Notes: generated from the sequence alone by a model not told the origin. A stretch of 38,143 bases of DNA from Myxococcales bacterium (GCA_019637115.1 JAHBWH010000068.1:1-38143), one strand, 5' to 3'. Positions 1 to 11,064 are shown, counted from the stretch's first letter. Numbers and translations: made by a program.

Positions 1-1449
1 GCGGCTGCGATCCGGCGCCGCGCCCGCGCCGAGGGCGCCGCGCTCCTGCGGCGGGTCGCGGCGCGCTGTGATGATCTCGAGATCAAGGCGTGGGCGCGCT
101 TCCGGGCAGGCCGCGCGCTCTTCCAGCTCGGGCGCAACGACGAGGCCTGGGCGGAGCTCGAGGCGCTCGAGGCCGAGGCGGCCACGCACTCCCTCGCCGA
201 CGACGCGCGCTTCCGCCTCGCCCTCGTCGCGCGCGACCGCGGGGACGCCGAGACGACGACCCGCCTGCTCGCCTCGATCCCGGAGCGCTACCCCGCCGGC
301 GACATGCGCGGCGAGGCGCTCTTCGTCCTCGCGCTCGACGCCCGCGCCACCGGGCGGCGCGAGGACGCGCTCGGCTACCTCGACCAGCTCGTGGTCTCGG
401 GGCTACGCGCGGTGCCCGGAGAAGAGCAAGAGGGCCTGCGCGGCCGCGCCGGCTATTGGCGGGCCCAGGTGCTCTTCGAGCTCGGGCGCCGCGACGACGC
501 GCTCGCGGGCTGGGAGGCCACGGCGCGAGCGTGGCCCCTCTCGTACTACGCGACGCACGCCGCGACGCGCCTTCGCCAGCACGCGCCCGAGCGCGCGCGT
601 GTGCTCGAGCGGGCGTTCTCGACCGGGCGCGCCGACGCGCCCTTGCGCTTCGCGTGGCGCGCCGAGCTCGACGCGGCGTGGTTCGAGCGGTTCCTCGAGC
701 TCGGGCGGGTCGGCGCGGAGAGCGAAGCGCGACGCGAGCTCGAGCACGCGGGCGCGCTCGGCTCGGACGAGGAGCTCGTCTGGCTGGTCGCCGCGTGTCT
801 CGCGGAGGTGGGCGCGCTCCCCGAGGTCGCGCGCATCGTTCGGCGGCGCCTCGAAGCCTTCCGCGCCGAGCTGCCGGTCGGCCGCGCCCGCGCGCTCTGG
901 CGCCTCGCGTACCCGCGCGCGTATGCGCCGCTCGTCGAGACGGCCGCGAGCGAGGCGGGCGTGCCCGCGAGCTTCGTGCGGGCCATCGCGCGCGAGGAGA
1001 GCTCGTTCGACCCCGACGCGGTCTCGTGGGCGCACGCCTATGGCCTCGTGCAGGTCATCCTGCCCACGGCGCGCCGCCATGGCGCCTCGCTCGGAGTGCC
1101 GATCGACGCCACCACCTTGCGCAGGCCCGAGGTGAACCTCGCGGTCGGCAGCCGCTTCATGCGCTTCCTCCACGATCGCTACACCGAGAACCCTGGGCTC
1201 GTGCCCGCGGCGTACAACGCCGGCCACGGCGCAGTGGATCGCTGGCTGCGCCTCGGCGGCGAGCTCTCGTTGCCGCGGAGCTTCGGTGCCGAGGCGGGGC
1301 GCGCGATCGAGCTCGACGAGCTGGTCGAGCGCATCCCCTACGACGAGACCCGCCGCTACACGCGGCGCGTGCTGCAGACCTGGGCGGTGTACACGTGGCT
1401 CGACGAGGGGCGGCTGCTCGAGCTGCCGTCCTCTTTGCCGCGCCGGTGA
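1..1449 (+). CDS. Soluble lytic murein transglycosylase (Slt family), 5' end outside window
   Basis: This enzyme cleaves the MurNAc-GlcNAc bond of peptidoglycan without hydrolysis, leaving a 1,6-anhydro end, and acts in the periplasm. The reading frame is open from base 1, so the start codon and any signal peptide lie upstream. The first ~900 bases encode an Ala/Arg/Glu-rich helical region with TPR-like helix pairs, matching the superhelical ring of Slt70. The catalytic domain follows: AIAREESSFDP holds the probable catalytic Glu (codon 997-999), then GLVQVILPTA, then AYNAGHGAV near 1210-1240, all standard motifs of the family. The C-terminal tail is short. The gene ends in TGA and converges on groEL across a repeat region. 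The family call is secure. Which Slt subfamily is not decidable without the N terminus. Confidence 0.9.
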   Translation, partial: AAAIRRRARAEGAALLRRVAARCDDLEIKAWARFRAGRALFQLGRNDEAWAELEALEAEAATHSLADDARFRLALVARDRGDAETTTRLLASIPERYPAGDMRGEALFVLALDARATGRREDALGYLDQLVVSGLRAVPGEEQEGLRGRAGYWRAQVLFELGRRDDALAGWEATARAWPLSYYATHAATRLRQHAPERARVLERAFSTGRADAPLRFAWRAELDAAWFERFLELGRVGAESEARRELEHAGALGSDEELVWLVAACLAEVGALPEVARIVRRRLEAFRAELPVGRARALWRLAYPRAYAPLVETAASEAGVPASFVRAIAREESSFDPDAVSWAHAYGLVQVILPTARRHGASLGVPIDATTLRRPEVNLAVGSRFMRFLHDRYTENPGLVPAAYNAGHGAVDRWLRLGGELSLPRSFGAEAGRAIELDELVERIPYDETRRYTRRVLQTWAVYTWLDEGRLLELPSSLPRR

Positions 1450-1491
1450 GCGCGGCCCGATCGGAGACGCCCGCGTCAGGACTCACCTAGC

Positions 1492-1770
1492 AGCCCGTTG
1501 AAGAACCTAGTTCTTCAACGGAGCCGCGTGTTTTGGGGGAGGCTCCGGTGGGCTGTGCCCTCTGGAGGGGGTCTTTTCGAAAGACCCCAGAAAGAAGAGG
1601 CAGTCCGTTGAGGGACTCGAAGAGTTCTTCAACGGGCTAGTCCTTCAACGGAGCCGCGTGTTTTGGGGGAGGCTCCGGTGGGCTTTGCCCACTGGAGGGG
1701 GTCTTTTCGAAAGATCCCAGAAAGAAGCGGCAGTCCGTTGAGGGACTCGAAGAGTTCTTCAACGGGCTGC
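1492..1770. repeat. Tandem 130-bp repeat with 15-bp inverted ends
   Basis: Two copies of a 130-bp unit lie head to tail at 1511-1640 and 1641-1770, differing at only a few bases. The sequence AGCCCGTTGAAGAAC at 1492-1506 is the exact inverse complement of GTTCTTCAACGGGCT at 1624-1638 and again at 1754-1768. Either copy is therefore bounded by an inverted repeat. Each unit also holds an internal hairpin (GGGTCTTT, TCGA, AAAGACCC in copy 1; one transition in copy 2) and a smaller AGTCC/GGACT stem. No transposase is present. It sits between two convergent genes. It could be a MITE-like or REP-like element, or a compound terminator that has duplicated. Confidence 0.75.
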
Positions 1771-1832
1771 CAGGGCGAGCGGTCCTGCTCGTACATGGTG
1801 CGTCGAGGTCGCGTGCTGCGTCGCCCAAACGC

Positions 1833-1862
1833 GACGAGGCGCCATGGAGGTGGCGCCTCGTC
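1833..1862 (-). terminator. Hairpin downstream of groEL
   Basis: GACGAGGCGCCA and TGGCGCCTCGTC form a perfect 12-bp stem with a 6-base loop, starting about 20 bases after the groEL stop codon. In the minus-strand direction it is followed by GCGTTTGGG, so the T-run is only three long. The position and stem strength support an intrinsic terminator for the groES-groEL operon. Confidence 0.7.
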
Positions 1863-1883
1863 GGGGTCCACGGGGGACGACGA

Positions 1884-3516
<1,633 letters not shown>

Positions 3517-3594
3517 GTTCTTCGTTCCTCCGATGTGTCTGTGATTGTCAGAGCTCGAAGGCGGCCTCGGCGTGCGCGCGAGGCCGCGGCGTCG

Positions 3595-3882
3595 TCAGTC
3601 GATGACCCCGAGGATGTCGTCCTCGCGCAAGATGAGGTGCTCCTCGCCGTCGATCTTCACCTCGGTCCCGGCGTATTTGCCGAACAGGACCTTGTCGCCG
3701 GCCTTGACGTCGAGGCCGTGCACCTCGCCGCGCTCGTCGCGCTTGCCGTTGCCGACCGCGATGACCTCCCCCTCGATGGGCTTCTCCTTCGCGGTGTCGG
3801 GGATGATGATCCCCCCCTTGGTGGTGGCCTCCTGGGGGAGGCGCTTGACGAGCACACGGTCGTTGAGCGGGCGTACCTTCAT
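3595..3882 (-). CDS. groES: Co-chaperonin GroES (Hsp10)
   Basis: GroES forms the seven-subunit lid of the GroEL chamber. The 95-residue product begins [15 protein letters not shown], contains the mobile-loop region around [18 protein letters not shown], and continues with [26 protein letters not shown] and ends [11 protein letters not shown]. These are all textbook GroES segments and the length is normal. The start is fixed by GGAGGA seven bases upstream. A longer in-frame reading exists upstream but runs through the operator region and is rejected. groEL follows after 78 bases with its own GGAGGA site. Expression is probably controlled by the CIRCE element about 100 bases upstream. Confidence 0.97.
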   Translation of the reverse strand: MKVRPLNDRVLVKRLPQEATTKGGIIIPDTAKEKPIEGEVIAVGNGKRDERGEVHGLDVKAGDKVLFGKYAGTEVKIDGEEHLILREDDILGVID

Positions 3883-3977
3883 CGTCTTTCCTCCAATGGA
3901 CTCGCGTGGGGCGCGTCGCCCCGTCGTCTCGGGTGGGCTGGCGAGCCCGACCGAGGCTCCACTAAGCACCGGCCCGT

Positions 3978-4003
3978 CAGCACTCAAGAGGGGAGAGTGC
4001 TAG
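3978..4003 (-). promoter_or_regulatory. CIRCE operator (HrcA binding site) of groES-groEL
   Basis: On the minus strand the sequence reads TAGCACTC, nine bases, then GAGTGCTGA. The CIRCE consensus is TTAGCACTC, nine bases, GAGTGCTAA. The central 7-base arms (AGCACTC and GAGTGCT) pair perfectly. The element lies in the groES upstream region, where the heat-shock repressor HrcA is known to bind in many bacteria. HrcA itself is not in the window. Confidence 0.88.
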
Positions 4004-4085
4004 CGCGCGTGAGGTAGCTCACGTGGTTGGCGTTGTGCCGTGATTACGGACATTTGCGAGTGGGTCGGTGTCCACAGCCAGGTAG

Positions 4086-4316
4086 GTGCGGGTCCGCGTG
4101 CGGGTCCGTGTCCGCGTCCGGGTCCGGTCCGCGTGCGTCCGGGGCCGTCCTGGTCCGCGTCCAGGGCCGGGGTCCGGTTCCGCGTCCGGGTGCGGGTCCG
4201 CGTCCGCGTCCGGGTCCGGGTCCGCGTCCGGTCCGCGCATCCGGTTCCGCGTCCGCGTCGTGACAGCGTCGTGACAGCGTCTGGGTCCGCGTCCGTGGCG
4301 TCCGGGTCTGGATGCG
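4086..4316. repeat. Hexamer array A (GTCCGN type)
   Basis: A degenerate tandem array of 6-base units, mostly GTCCGC, GTCCGG and GTGCGG on the plus strand, fills the gap between the tolB-like stop codon and the groES upstream region. Near 4253-4285 a short direct repeat GCGTCGTGACA occurs twice. Long ORFs across it in several frames consist of two-residue repeats such as RTRT or DPDA and are not credible genes. Confidence 0.85.
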
Positions 4317-4323
4317 GGCCGTG

Positions 4324-5595
4324 TCAGCGGCGCCGGGGGGCGCCGAGCTCGTCGACGCGCTCGGGGGCGTCGACGATGGGGAGGGGCGGGGGAGGGGGAG
4401 GGCCCCAGCGGACGGTCTCGGCGGGGCCGGTCACCACCACCCGGCGGCGGCTCGGGTCGTCGACGCTCGCGACCACGACACCCTGCCCGCGCGCGACGTA
4501 CGCGACGAAGCGGCAGTCCGGCGAGAAGCTCGGATCCTTCGCGTTCCAGCCGGGCGGGCTCAGCATCCGGCGCGCGCCGGAGGCGACGTCGAGCAGCTCG
4601 ACCCGCATGCCGCGCGAGATGCGCGTGTACGCGAGCTGCAGGCCACGCTCGCCCGCGCAGAGGCTGGGGGTCTGGGTCTCGCCGGGCGGCTCGGTCACGG
4701 GGATCGGCGCCTCGCCACTCACCGACGCGAGGTAGATGCGCGGGGTGCCGTTCCTGTTCGACACGAACGCCATGCGCCCGCCAGCGCAGCTCGGGCTCAC
4801 GTCGATCCCCGGGTGGTCGGTGAGCTTTCGGAGGGAGGAGCCGTCGCGCTCGCCCCACCAGAGCTCGGAGTCGCCGCTGCGCGAGGAAGAGAAGGCCAGG
4901 CCCCCGCCGCAGCCGGCCACGCCCATCTGCGTCCCATCGCCGCCCACGAGCGAGCGGCCCGCGGCGTGCTCGTTCGTCAGGTACATCTCCTGCGGGTCGA
5001 GGACCGTCCACCAGAGCACGTGGCCCACGAAGCCAGGGAGCATCCCCGTGTGCCGCGGGCTCGAGACGCGGTGCAGCCCGAATCCGTCCCAATCCGCGAC
5101 CCAGATCTGCTTGCGGCCGCCGGGCTCGCGACGCGCGAAGGCGAGCCTCCCCGCGAAGGTCGGGCGCGCGCCGGTGAGCGCCGCGACGAGATCGGCCGCG
5201 ACCGCGTGCCCCACGCTCCGCAACCCCGAGCCCCGGTGGCTCGTGAAGAGCGGGGTCGAGGCGTCGTCGCCGTCGAGCTCGAGCGCGACGGCGACCTCGA
5301 GGCCCTGCGGCCGCACGACGACGCGGGCGGTGCGGGCGCCTGCCGGGACGACCTCGACCATCGGGACGAGCACGAGATCGCTGCGGAGCAGCTCGTCGAG
5401 CTCGCGGACGAGGTGCGCGGGCTCCCCGCTGACGCGGAGCGCGACGCGGGCGACGGTCGTCCGGAAGGGGCCCGCGATCGCGTCCGGGGCGGCCTCGATC
5501 TCGAGTGGCGGGGCGGGAGCCTGCGCGACGCCGAGTGAGCCGAGGGTCCCGAGGACGAGGAGCGAAGAGACCACGGCGCGGCGCATCGTCCTCAT
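4324..5595 (-). CDS. tolB: TolB-like periplasmic beta-propeller protein
   Basis: TolB is the periplasmic component of the Tol-Pal envelope system. The 423-residue product starts MRTMRRAVVSSLLVLGTLG, a Sec signal peptide ending near VAQA. An N-terminal alpha/beta region follows (about residues 35-155: VARVALRVSGEP, RSDLVLVPMVEVVPAG, GHAVAADLVAALTG). PD40/WD40-like propeller blades then follow, with motifs such as KQIWVADWDGFGLHRVS, AFSSSRSGDSELWWGERDG, AFVSNRNGTPRIYLASVSGE and FSPDCRFVAYVARG. The C-terminal tail is Pro-rich. No other tol genes (tolQ, tolR, tolA, pal) are adjacent, so it may be a stand-alone TolB-like protein rather than the Tol-Pal member. A second ATG three codons downstream is an equally possible start; neither has a strong ribosome-binding site. 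The frame is open further upstream, but that stretch has no family similarity. Confidence 0.8.
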   Translation of the reverse strand: MRTMRRAVVSSLLVLGTLGSLGVAQAPAPPLEIEAAPDAIAGPFRTTVARVALRVSGEPAHLVRELDELLRSDLVLVPMVEVVPAGARTARVVVRPQGLEVAVALELDGDDASTPLFTSHRGSGLRSVGHAVAADLVAALTGARPTFAGRLAFARREPGGRKQIWVADWDGFGLHRVSSPRHTGMLPGFVGHVLWWTVLDPQEMYLTNEHAAGRSLVGGDGTQMGVAGCGGGLAFSSSRSGDSELWWGERDGSSLRKLTDHPGIDVSPSCAGGRMAFVSNRNGTPRIYLASVSGEAPIPVTEPPGETQTPSLCAGERGLQLAYTRISRGMRVELLDVASGARRMLSPPGWNAKDPSFSPDCRFVAYVARGQGVVVASVDDPSRRRVVVTGPAETVRWGPPPPPPLPIVDAPERVDELGAPRRR

Positions 5596-5810
5596 CGTGC
5601 CACACGAGACGGGTTCCCCGTCGCGCTTGTTCACCGGAGAGAAGCCTCCGCCGATTTCGCAAGCCGCCCCACTGGACGGCGCGCAGCGACCGGAGGCTCG
5701 TGGGAGGGGGCCCGCCGTCACGCCCCGTGGGGGAGGGGAGGGGCTGGCGACCTGGCGACGGCCCCTCATAGGAACCTGCTCACGGAGGGCGCCGAGCGCA
5801 CAAGCCCCTG

Positions 5811-5838
5811 TTGCTGTCACGCCCTGCCGTCCTACAGT
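5811..5838 (+). promoter_or_regulatory. Candidate promoter of tldD
   Basis: TTGCTG at 5811-5816 and TACAGT at 5833-5838 are separated by 16 bases, close to the housekeeping -35/-10 pattern. The ATG begins only 7 bases after the -10 hexamer, so transcription would start at or next to the start codon. That fits the lack of a clear ribosome-binding site. Confidence 0.45.
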
Positions 5839-5845
5839 CCACGGG

Positions 5846-7285
<1,440 letters not shown>

Positions 7286-7293
7286 GGCGCGTG

Positions 7294-8658
7294 ATGCAGA
7301 GACTCGAAGATCTCCTTCAGGTCGCGGACGAGGTCGTGGCGGCCGCCCAGCAGGCAGGCGCCACGGTGGCGGAGGCGTCCGTGCGCTCCGGCCGGCACCT
7401 CTCGACCAAGGTGCGGCTGCGCGAGCCCGAGCTCGTGGAAGAGGCCGCCTCGCGCTCGCTCGGCCTGCGCGTGATGGTCGGCCAGCAAGTGGCGGTCACC
7501 TACACGAGCGACCTCAGCCCGGCGGGCCGCGCGCGCCTCGTCGAGGACGCGCTCGAGCTCGCCAAGCTCTCGCAGCCAGACCCCTTCGCGGGGCCCCCCG
7601 ATCCCTCGCTCCTCTCGCGCCCCGAGCAGCACGTCGACCTCGACACCTTCGACGCGACGATGGACGCGATGGAGGCGGCCGACGCGCTCGCCCGCGCCCG
7701 CGACGGTGAAGACGCGGCGCTCACCTACGATCCGCGCATCACGAACAGCGAAGGGTCGACCTTCAGCCGCGCGAGCGGCGAGAGTGTGCTGGTGACGAGC
7801 GGCGGCTTCCGCGGCACCAGCCATGGCACCTACGCCTCGCTCGTCGTCAGCCCCGTCGCCGACGACGCGGACGGGAAGAAGCGCAGCGGCTACCACTGGG
7901 CGGCGAAGCGGCACCTCGCGGAGCTCGCGGACGCCCGCTCGGTGGGCGAGGAGGCTGCGCGACGGACGCTCCGCAAGCTCGGCGCGACGAAGATCGCGTC
8001 GACGGAGATGCCCGTCGTCTTCGACCCGGACACCGCGCGCTCGATCCTCGGTTTGCTCGCGAGCTGCGTGAACGGCTCGAGCATCTGGCGTCGCTCGAGC
8101 TACCTCGAGGGCCGGCTGGGCTCCGCCGTCGCGAGCCCGCTCGTGACGATCGTCGACGACCCGCTCATCCCGAAGGCGCCGGGCTCGCGCGCCTTCGACG
8201 GTGAGGGCCTGCTCAGCCGCCGCACCGTCGTGGTCGAGAAGGGCGAGCTGAAGACCTACCTGCTCGACAGCTACGCCGCGCGGAAGCTCTCGATGGAGAG
8301 CACCGCGAGCGCCTCGCGCGGCTCGAGCGGGGGCGTGAGCCCGTCGACCACCAACTTCGTGCTGCAGCCCGGCGCCATGAGTCGGGAGGCGCTCCTCGCC
8401 GGGACCCCGCGCGGCCTTTACGTCACGGAGATGATGGGCTTCGGCTTCAACGCCGTGACCGGCGACTTCAGCCGCGGCGCCGCGGGCTTCCTCATCGAGA
8501 ACGGCGAGCTGACGCGACCCGTGAGCGAGGTGACCATCAGCCTCAACCTCGACGAGATCCTCAAGCGCATCGACGCGGTCGCCGACGACCTCGACCTGCG
8601 CACCGCCACCGCGAGCCCGACCTTCCGGGTGAGCGGAATGACGATCGCCGGGCGCTGA
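7294..8658 (+). CDS. tldE: TldE/PmbA, non-catalytic partner of TldD
   Basis: This 454-residue protein has the PmbA/TldE fold and forms the heterodimer with TldD. Family segments include SLGLRVMVGQQVAVTYTSDL near residue 50, VVFDPDTARSILGLLASCVNG, the GSRAFDGEGLLSRRTVVVEKGELKTYLLDSYAARKL region, the STTNFVLQPG motif, and GFGFNAVTGDFSRGAAGFLIENGE near the C terminus. It lacks the HExxxH motif, as expected for TldE. The ATG at 7294 has GAGG six bases upstream. A TTG at 7282, overlapping the tldD stop codon, is an alternative start four codons earlier. The 8-base gap to tldD indicates one operon. Confidence 0.93.
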   Translation: MQRLEDLLQVADEVVAAAQQAGATVAEASVRSGRHLSTKVRLREPELVEEAASRSLGLRVMVGQQVAVTYTSDLSPAGRARLVEDALELAKLSQPDPFAGPPDPSLLSRPEQHVDLDTFDATMDAMEAADALARARDGEDAALTYDPRITNSEGSTFSRASGESVLVTSGGFRGTSHGTYASLVVSPVADDADGKKRSGYHWAAKRHLAELADARSVGEEAARRTLRKLGATKIASTEMPVVFDPDTARSILGLLASCVNGSSIWRRSSYLEGRLGSAVASPLVTIVDDPLIPKAPGSRAFDGEGLLSRRTVVVEKGELKTYLLDSYAARKLSMESTASASRGSSGGVSPSTTNFVLQPGAMSREALLAGTPRGLYVTEMMGFGFNAVTGDFSRGAAGFLIENGELTRPVSEVTISLNLDEILKRIDAVADDLDLRTATASPTFRVSGMTIAGR

Positions 8659-8814
8659 GTCACGAATCACGGGCCGCGCCGACTGGGTTGGTGGCTGCGT
8701 TGCTGGCGCCGCCGCCCCCGCCATGGTCGGGTCCGCGTCGGCGGTCGCGACCGTGTGGGGGGCGTCGACAGTGCGTGGTCCGTCGACCAATGCTGTGTCG
8801 CGCGAACCCGCCCG

Positions 8815-8904
8815 ACGTCCACGTCCACGTCGTCCACGTCCACGTCGTCCACGTCCACGTCGTCCACGTGCCCGACGTGGACGGGCACGTCGGGCACGTG
8901 GACG
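8815..8904. repeat. Tandem 15-bp repeat leading into an 18-bp perfect palindrome (array B)
   Basis: The unit CGTCCACGTCCACGT is repeated three times from about 8816. A fourth partial copy becomes the left arm of a perfect inverted repeat: CGTCCACGTGCCCGACGT at 8861-8878 pairs with 8887-8904 across an 8-base loop. It could terminate tldDE transcription, though it lies 200 bases after the stop codon and has no T-run. It could also be a protein-binding palindrome. Confidence 0.8.
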
Positions 8905-9376
8905 GCACGCGCGTGTACTGGCAGCGTTGCGGAGTGAGTCGAAGCCGGACACGGAGTCTGCTTCGGGTCGCATCCGTCCGCGTCTGCGTCCGTCCGCGCC
9001 GCCTGCGCCGCCGACCCGACGGCCTGTCGACCACCTGCGAAGCGCAGCGCCTCAGCGCGGAGCGGGCAAGCTCAACTCCCGCACCGGGAGACCACCGCAC
9101 TCTCGACACGGGACGTCGCCAACTCGCGCAGGTCGAACCCTGCGAGCGCTGTCGTGCGCGCAGCTCACAACGGCGCTCGCCTCCGACCCTACCTTCAATT
9201 TTCAGGCGTGATGTCCATCGAACGTCCGAAGGCACCGGGCGCGCGTCAGCCTCTGAGGTCGCTCGCACGAATCCGGGTGCGAAGCGCCGTCGTCCGACCC
9301 TCGTGGGACCGGGAGCAACGCAAGTCCCACGACCGAGACCGGCACCGGGAGGCCCCTGAGGTCGCTCGACAGGATA

Positions 9377-9483
9377 GGCGGGGGAGGACACGCCTCGCCA
9401 CACCGTCAAGGCCGATGGGGCTGTCACGAAGTTACAGCCCCATCAGCGCCGCGCCGGTGTGGCGGGGCGCGTCCTCCCCCGCC
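9377..9483. other. Large two-level hairpin, possible structured RNA or element
   Basis: Bases 9377-9405 pair with 9455-9483 with only two mismatches over 29 positions. Inside, GATGGGGCTGT (9414-9424) pairs perfectly with ACAGCCCCATC (9434-9444) around the loop CACGAAGTT. The result is a long outer stem and a separate inner hairpin, about 107 bases in all. Such a shape could be a structured RNA, a MITE-like insertion or a bidirectional terminator. No family was recognised. Confidence 0.55.
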
Positions 9484-9514
9484 GTGGGCGACGCGAAGGG
9501 GTGATCCACGTCTG

Positions 9515-9766
9515 CGCGCCGAGTCCGAGACCGAGTCCGGTCTCAGACCGAGACCGAGTTCGGTCCGAGTCCGGTCCGAGACCGAGTCCGAGACCGAGTC
9601 CGAGTCCGAGACCGAGTTCGAGTTCGAGTTCGAGTTCGAGTTCGAGTTCGAGTTCGAGTTCGAGTTCGTGTCCGGTTCCTCCGAGTCCGGAGTTCGGAGT
9701 TCGAGTTCGAGTTCGTGTCCGGGTCCGGGTCCGATTCCTCCGAGTCCGGAGTCCGAGTCCGACTCG
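9515..9766. repeat. Hexamer array C (GAGTCC/GAGACC/GAGTTC)
   Basis: Degenerate 6-base units (GAGTCC, GAGACC, GTCCGG) surround a pure stretch of nine GAGTTC units at 9614-9667. A composite block containing TCCTCCGAGTCCGGAGT occurs twice (near 9685 and 9735). The array runs right up to the mch stop codon. It yields Ser-run ORFs on the plus strand that are repeat artefacts. Confidence 0.9.
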
Positions 9767-10837
9767 TCAGCCGGGTCGAACCGGCATCGAGAGCCAGCAG
9801 TCGAGGTCGAGGACCACGCTCGGGTGGTGCCGCTCCTTCCCCTCGACCTCCACCATCCGGCTCGGTGCCGACGACTCGTTCTTGTACCCCACGAGCCGGA
9901 CGCGGAGGGCCCCGAGGTCGCTGCGGCCCGGGAGAGGCTGCTTGTCGAGCACCTCCGAGAACGCGTAGAGCGTGTCGCCCGCGAACGTCGGGCTCACGTG
10001 CTGGCCGCCGTTGAAGGCGAGGATGCCCAGCGCGTTCTCGAAACCGTTGAACGAGAGCGCGCGACAGATCGAGATCACGTGGCCGCCGTACATCAGCCGC
10101 TTGCCGAAGCGACTCTCCTTCATCGCGTGCGCGTCGAAGTGCACCTTCGCCGTGTTCTGGTAGAGGCGCGTCGCCAGCATGTGGTCGCTCTCCTCGATCG
10201 TCATGCCGTCTACGTGCTCAATCCGCTCGCCGACCGCGTAGTCGTCGAAGTAGGCCGCGCCGCCGCTCGGCCACCCCTCGTAGCGCTCGAGCGAGAGCGT
10301 CGGAGGGACGACCAACGCCTCGGGAGAGACCCCCGACGGGAGCTCCGGCACGCGGACCTCGCCCTCTGGGGCGCTCGCGTCGCGCTTGTTCACCATCACC
10401 CAGCGGTGGTACTCGAGCACCCGCTCGCCGCGCTGGTTCGTGCCCGTCGTCTCGACCCACACGATGCCCGTCTTCCCGTTCGAGTTCTGCTTGCGCCCGA
10501 CCACCTTCGAGACCGAGCGGAGCGTGTCACCCGGATAGACCGGGGCGAGGAAGCGAAGTCCGGCGTAGCCAAGGTTCGCGACGGCGTTCAAGGAGACGTC
10601 CGTGACCGTCTTGCCGAAGACGACGTGGAAGACGAGGAGATCGTTGACGGTCTCCCGCGCGTACCCGAGCGAGCGCGCGTGCTCGGCGGAGCAATGGAGC
10701 GGGAAGCGATCCCCCGTGAGCGCGACGTAGAGCGCTTGGTCTCCCTCGGTGACCGTGCGCGGCACGGCGTGCACGAGCTCCGCCCCCAGCTCGAAGTCCT
10801 CGAAGAAACGTCCCGCGTTCGTCTTGGCGTTCGACAT
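9767..10837 (-). CDS. mch: Mesaconyl-CoA hydratase / beta-methylmalyl-CoA dehydratase (double MaoC)
   Basis: The enzyme interconverts mesaconyl-C1-CoA (2-methylfumaryl-CoA) and beta-methylmalyl-CoA, a step of the ethylmalonyl-CoA pathway and of related cycles. The 356-residue product has the tandem hot-dog (MaoC-like) layout. Its N terminus, MSNAKTNAGRFFEDFELG then HAVPRTVTEGDQALYVALTGDRF, and the run LLVFHVVFGKTVTDVSLNAVANLGYAGLRF match this family closely. So does the length. The second half has a MaoC-like segment around NTAKVHFDAHAMKESRFGKRLMYGGHVISICRALSF (broken here: NTAKVHFDAHAMKES, then RFGKRLMYGGHVISI). The start is the ATG at 10837, with no ribosome-binding site but a -10-like hexamer just upstream. 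No other pathway genes are in the window, so the physiological role is inferred only. Confidence 0.85.
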   Translation of the reverse strand: MSNAKTNAGRFFEDFELGAELVHAVPRTVTEGDQALYVALTGDRFPLHCSAEHARSLGYARETVNDLLVFHVVFGKTVTDVSLNAVANLGYAGLRFLAPVYPGDTLRSVSKVVGRKQNSNGKTGIVWVETTGTNQRGERVLEYHRWVMVNKRDASAPEGEVRVPELPSGVSPEALVVPPTLSLERYEGWPSGGAAYFDDYAVGERIEHVDGMTIEESDHMLATRLYQNTAKVHFDAHAMKESRFGKRLMYGGHVISICRALSFNGFENALGILAFNGGQHVSPTFAGDTLYAFSEVLDKQPLPGRSDLGALRVRLVGYKNESSAPSRMVEVEGKERHHPSVVLDLDCWLSMPVRPG

Positions 10838-10843
10838 GGGCGG

Positions 10844-10849
10844 GTTGTA
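10844..10849 (-). promoter_or_regulatory. Candidate extended -10 of mch (leaderless)
   Basis: The minus strand reads TGCTACAAC followed by six bases and the ATG of mch. TG-N-TACAAC resembles an extended -10 element. No good -35 is visible. The spacing would place the transcript start at the ATG, in line with the missing ribosome-binding site. Confidence 0.4.
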
Positions 10850-11001
10850 GCACGTCACCGAGCGTGAGCCGCGGCGCCTGCGGTGGCGCGTCGCTGCGAA
10901 CGCATCATCGCGGCAACCCAGTCGCAACCCAGTTCACATGGCCGACAGCCCCGTGAGCGGTTCAGCGGGCCCGTTCGTGATGCACCGCCGAGAGCGGCGT
11001 G

Positions 11002-11059
11002 GCTCGAACGCGTCGAAGCCCCGGGCCGCGGCTCCGGGGCTTCGAGGGGGCGTTCGAGC
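11002..11059 (-). terminator. Nested hairpin after the lipoprotein gene
   Basis: TCGAAGCCCCGG (11013-11024) pairs perfectly with 11034-11045 around a 9-base loop, and an outer pair GCTCGAACG (11002-11010) with CGTTCGAGC (11051-11059) encloses it. The structure starts a few bases past the stop codon of the gene at 11065. No T-run follows, so termination may be bidirectional or Rho-assisted, or the hairpin may protect the 3' end. Confidence 0.65.
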
Positions 11060-11064
11060 GCCGA

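Larger units (their letters stand above)
8659..9766. other. 1.1-kb convergent intergenic region rich in repeats and hairpins
   Basis: Both flanking genes (tldE on plus, mch on minus) end here, so no promoter is required, yet the gap exceeds 1 kb. It contains a 15-bp tandem repeat and an 18-bp palindrome (8815-8904), a small hairpin (TCGTGGGAC at 9301-9309 with GTCCCACGA at 9324-9332), a large two-level hairpin (9377-9483) and hexamer array C (9515-9766). The sequence CTGAGGTCGCTCG occurs twice, near 9253 and 9356. ORFs crossing it are Arg- or Ser-rich, change composition with the repeats, and show no recognisable domain. I see no tRNA and no convincing protein gene. Confidence 0.6.

Noticed and set aside
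4019-5662. Minus-strand ORF with RTRT/DPDA repeats downstream of and overlapping tolB
   Set aside because: It is out of frame with the TolB domains and its distinctive part is only the translation of hexamer array A.
8659-9427. 255-codon minus-strand ORF in the tldE-mch gap
   Set aside because: Its composition changes with the repeats (for example TWTTWTWTT runs), there is no ribosome-binding site, and no domain is recognised.
9459-9968. Ser-rich ORF (long Ser run) over array C
   Set aside because: The Ser run is a direct readout of GAGTTC/GAGTCC repeats in one frame; there is no supporting domain, and it runs antisense into mch.
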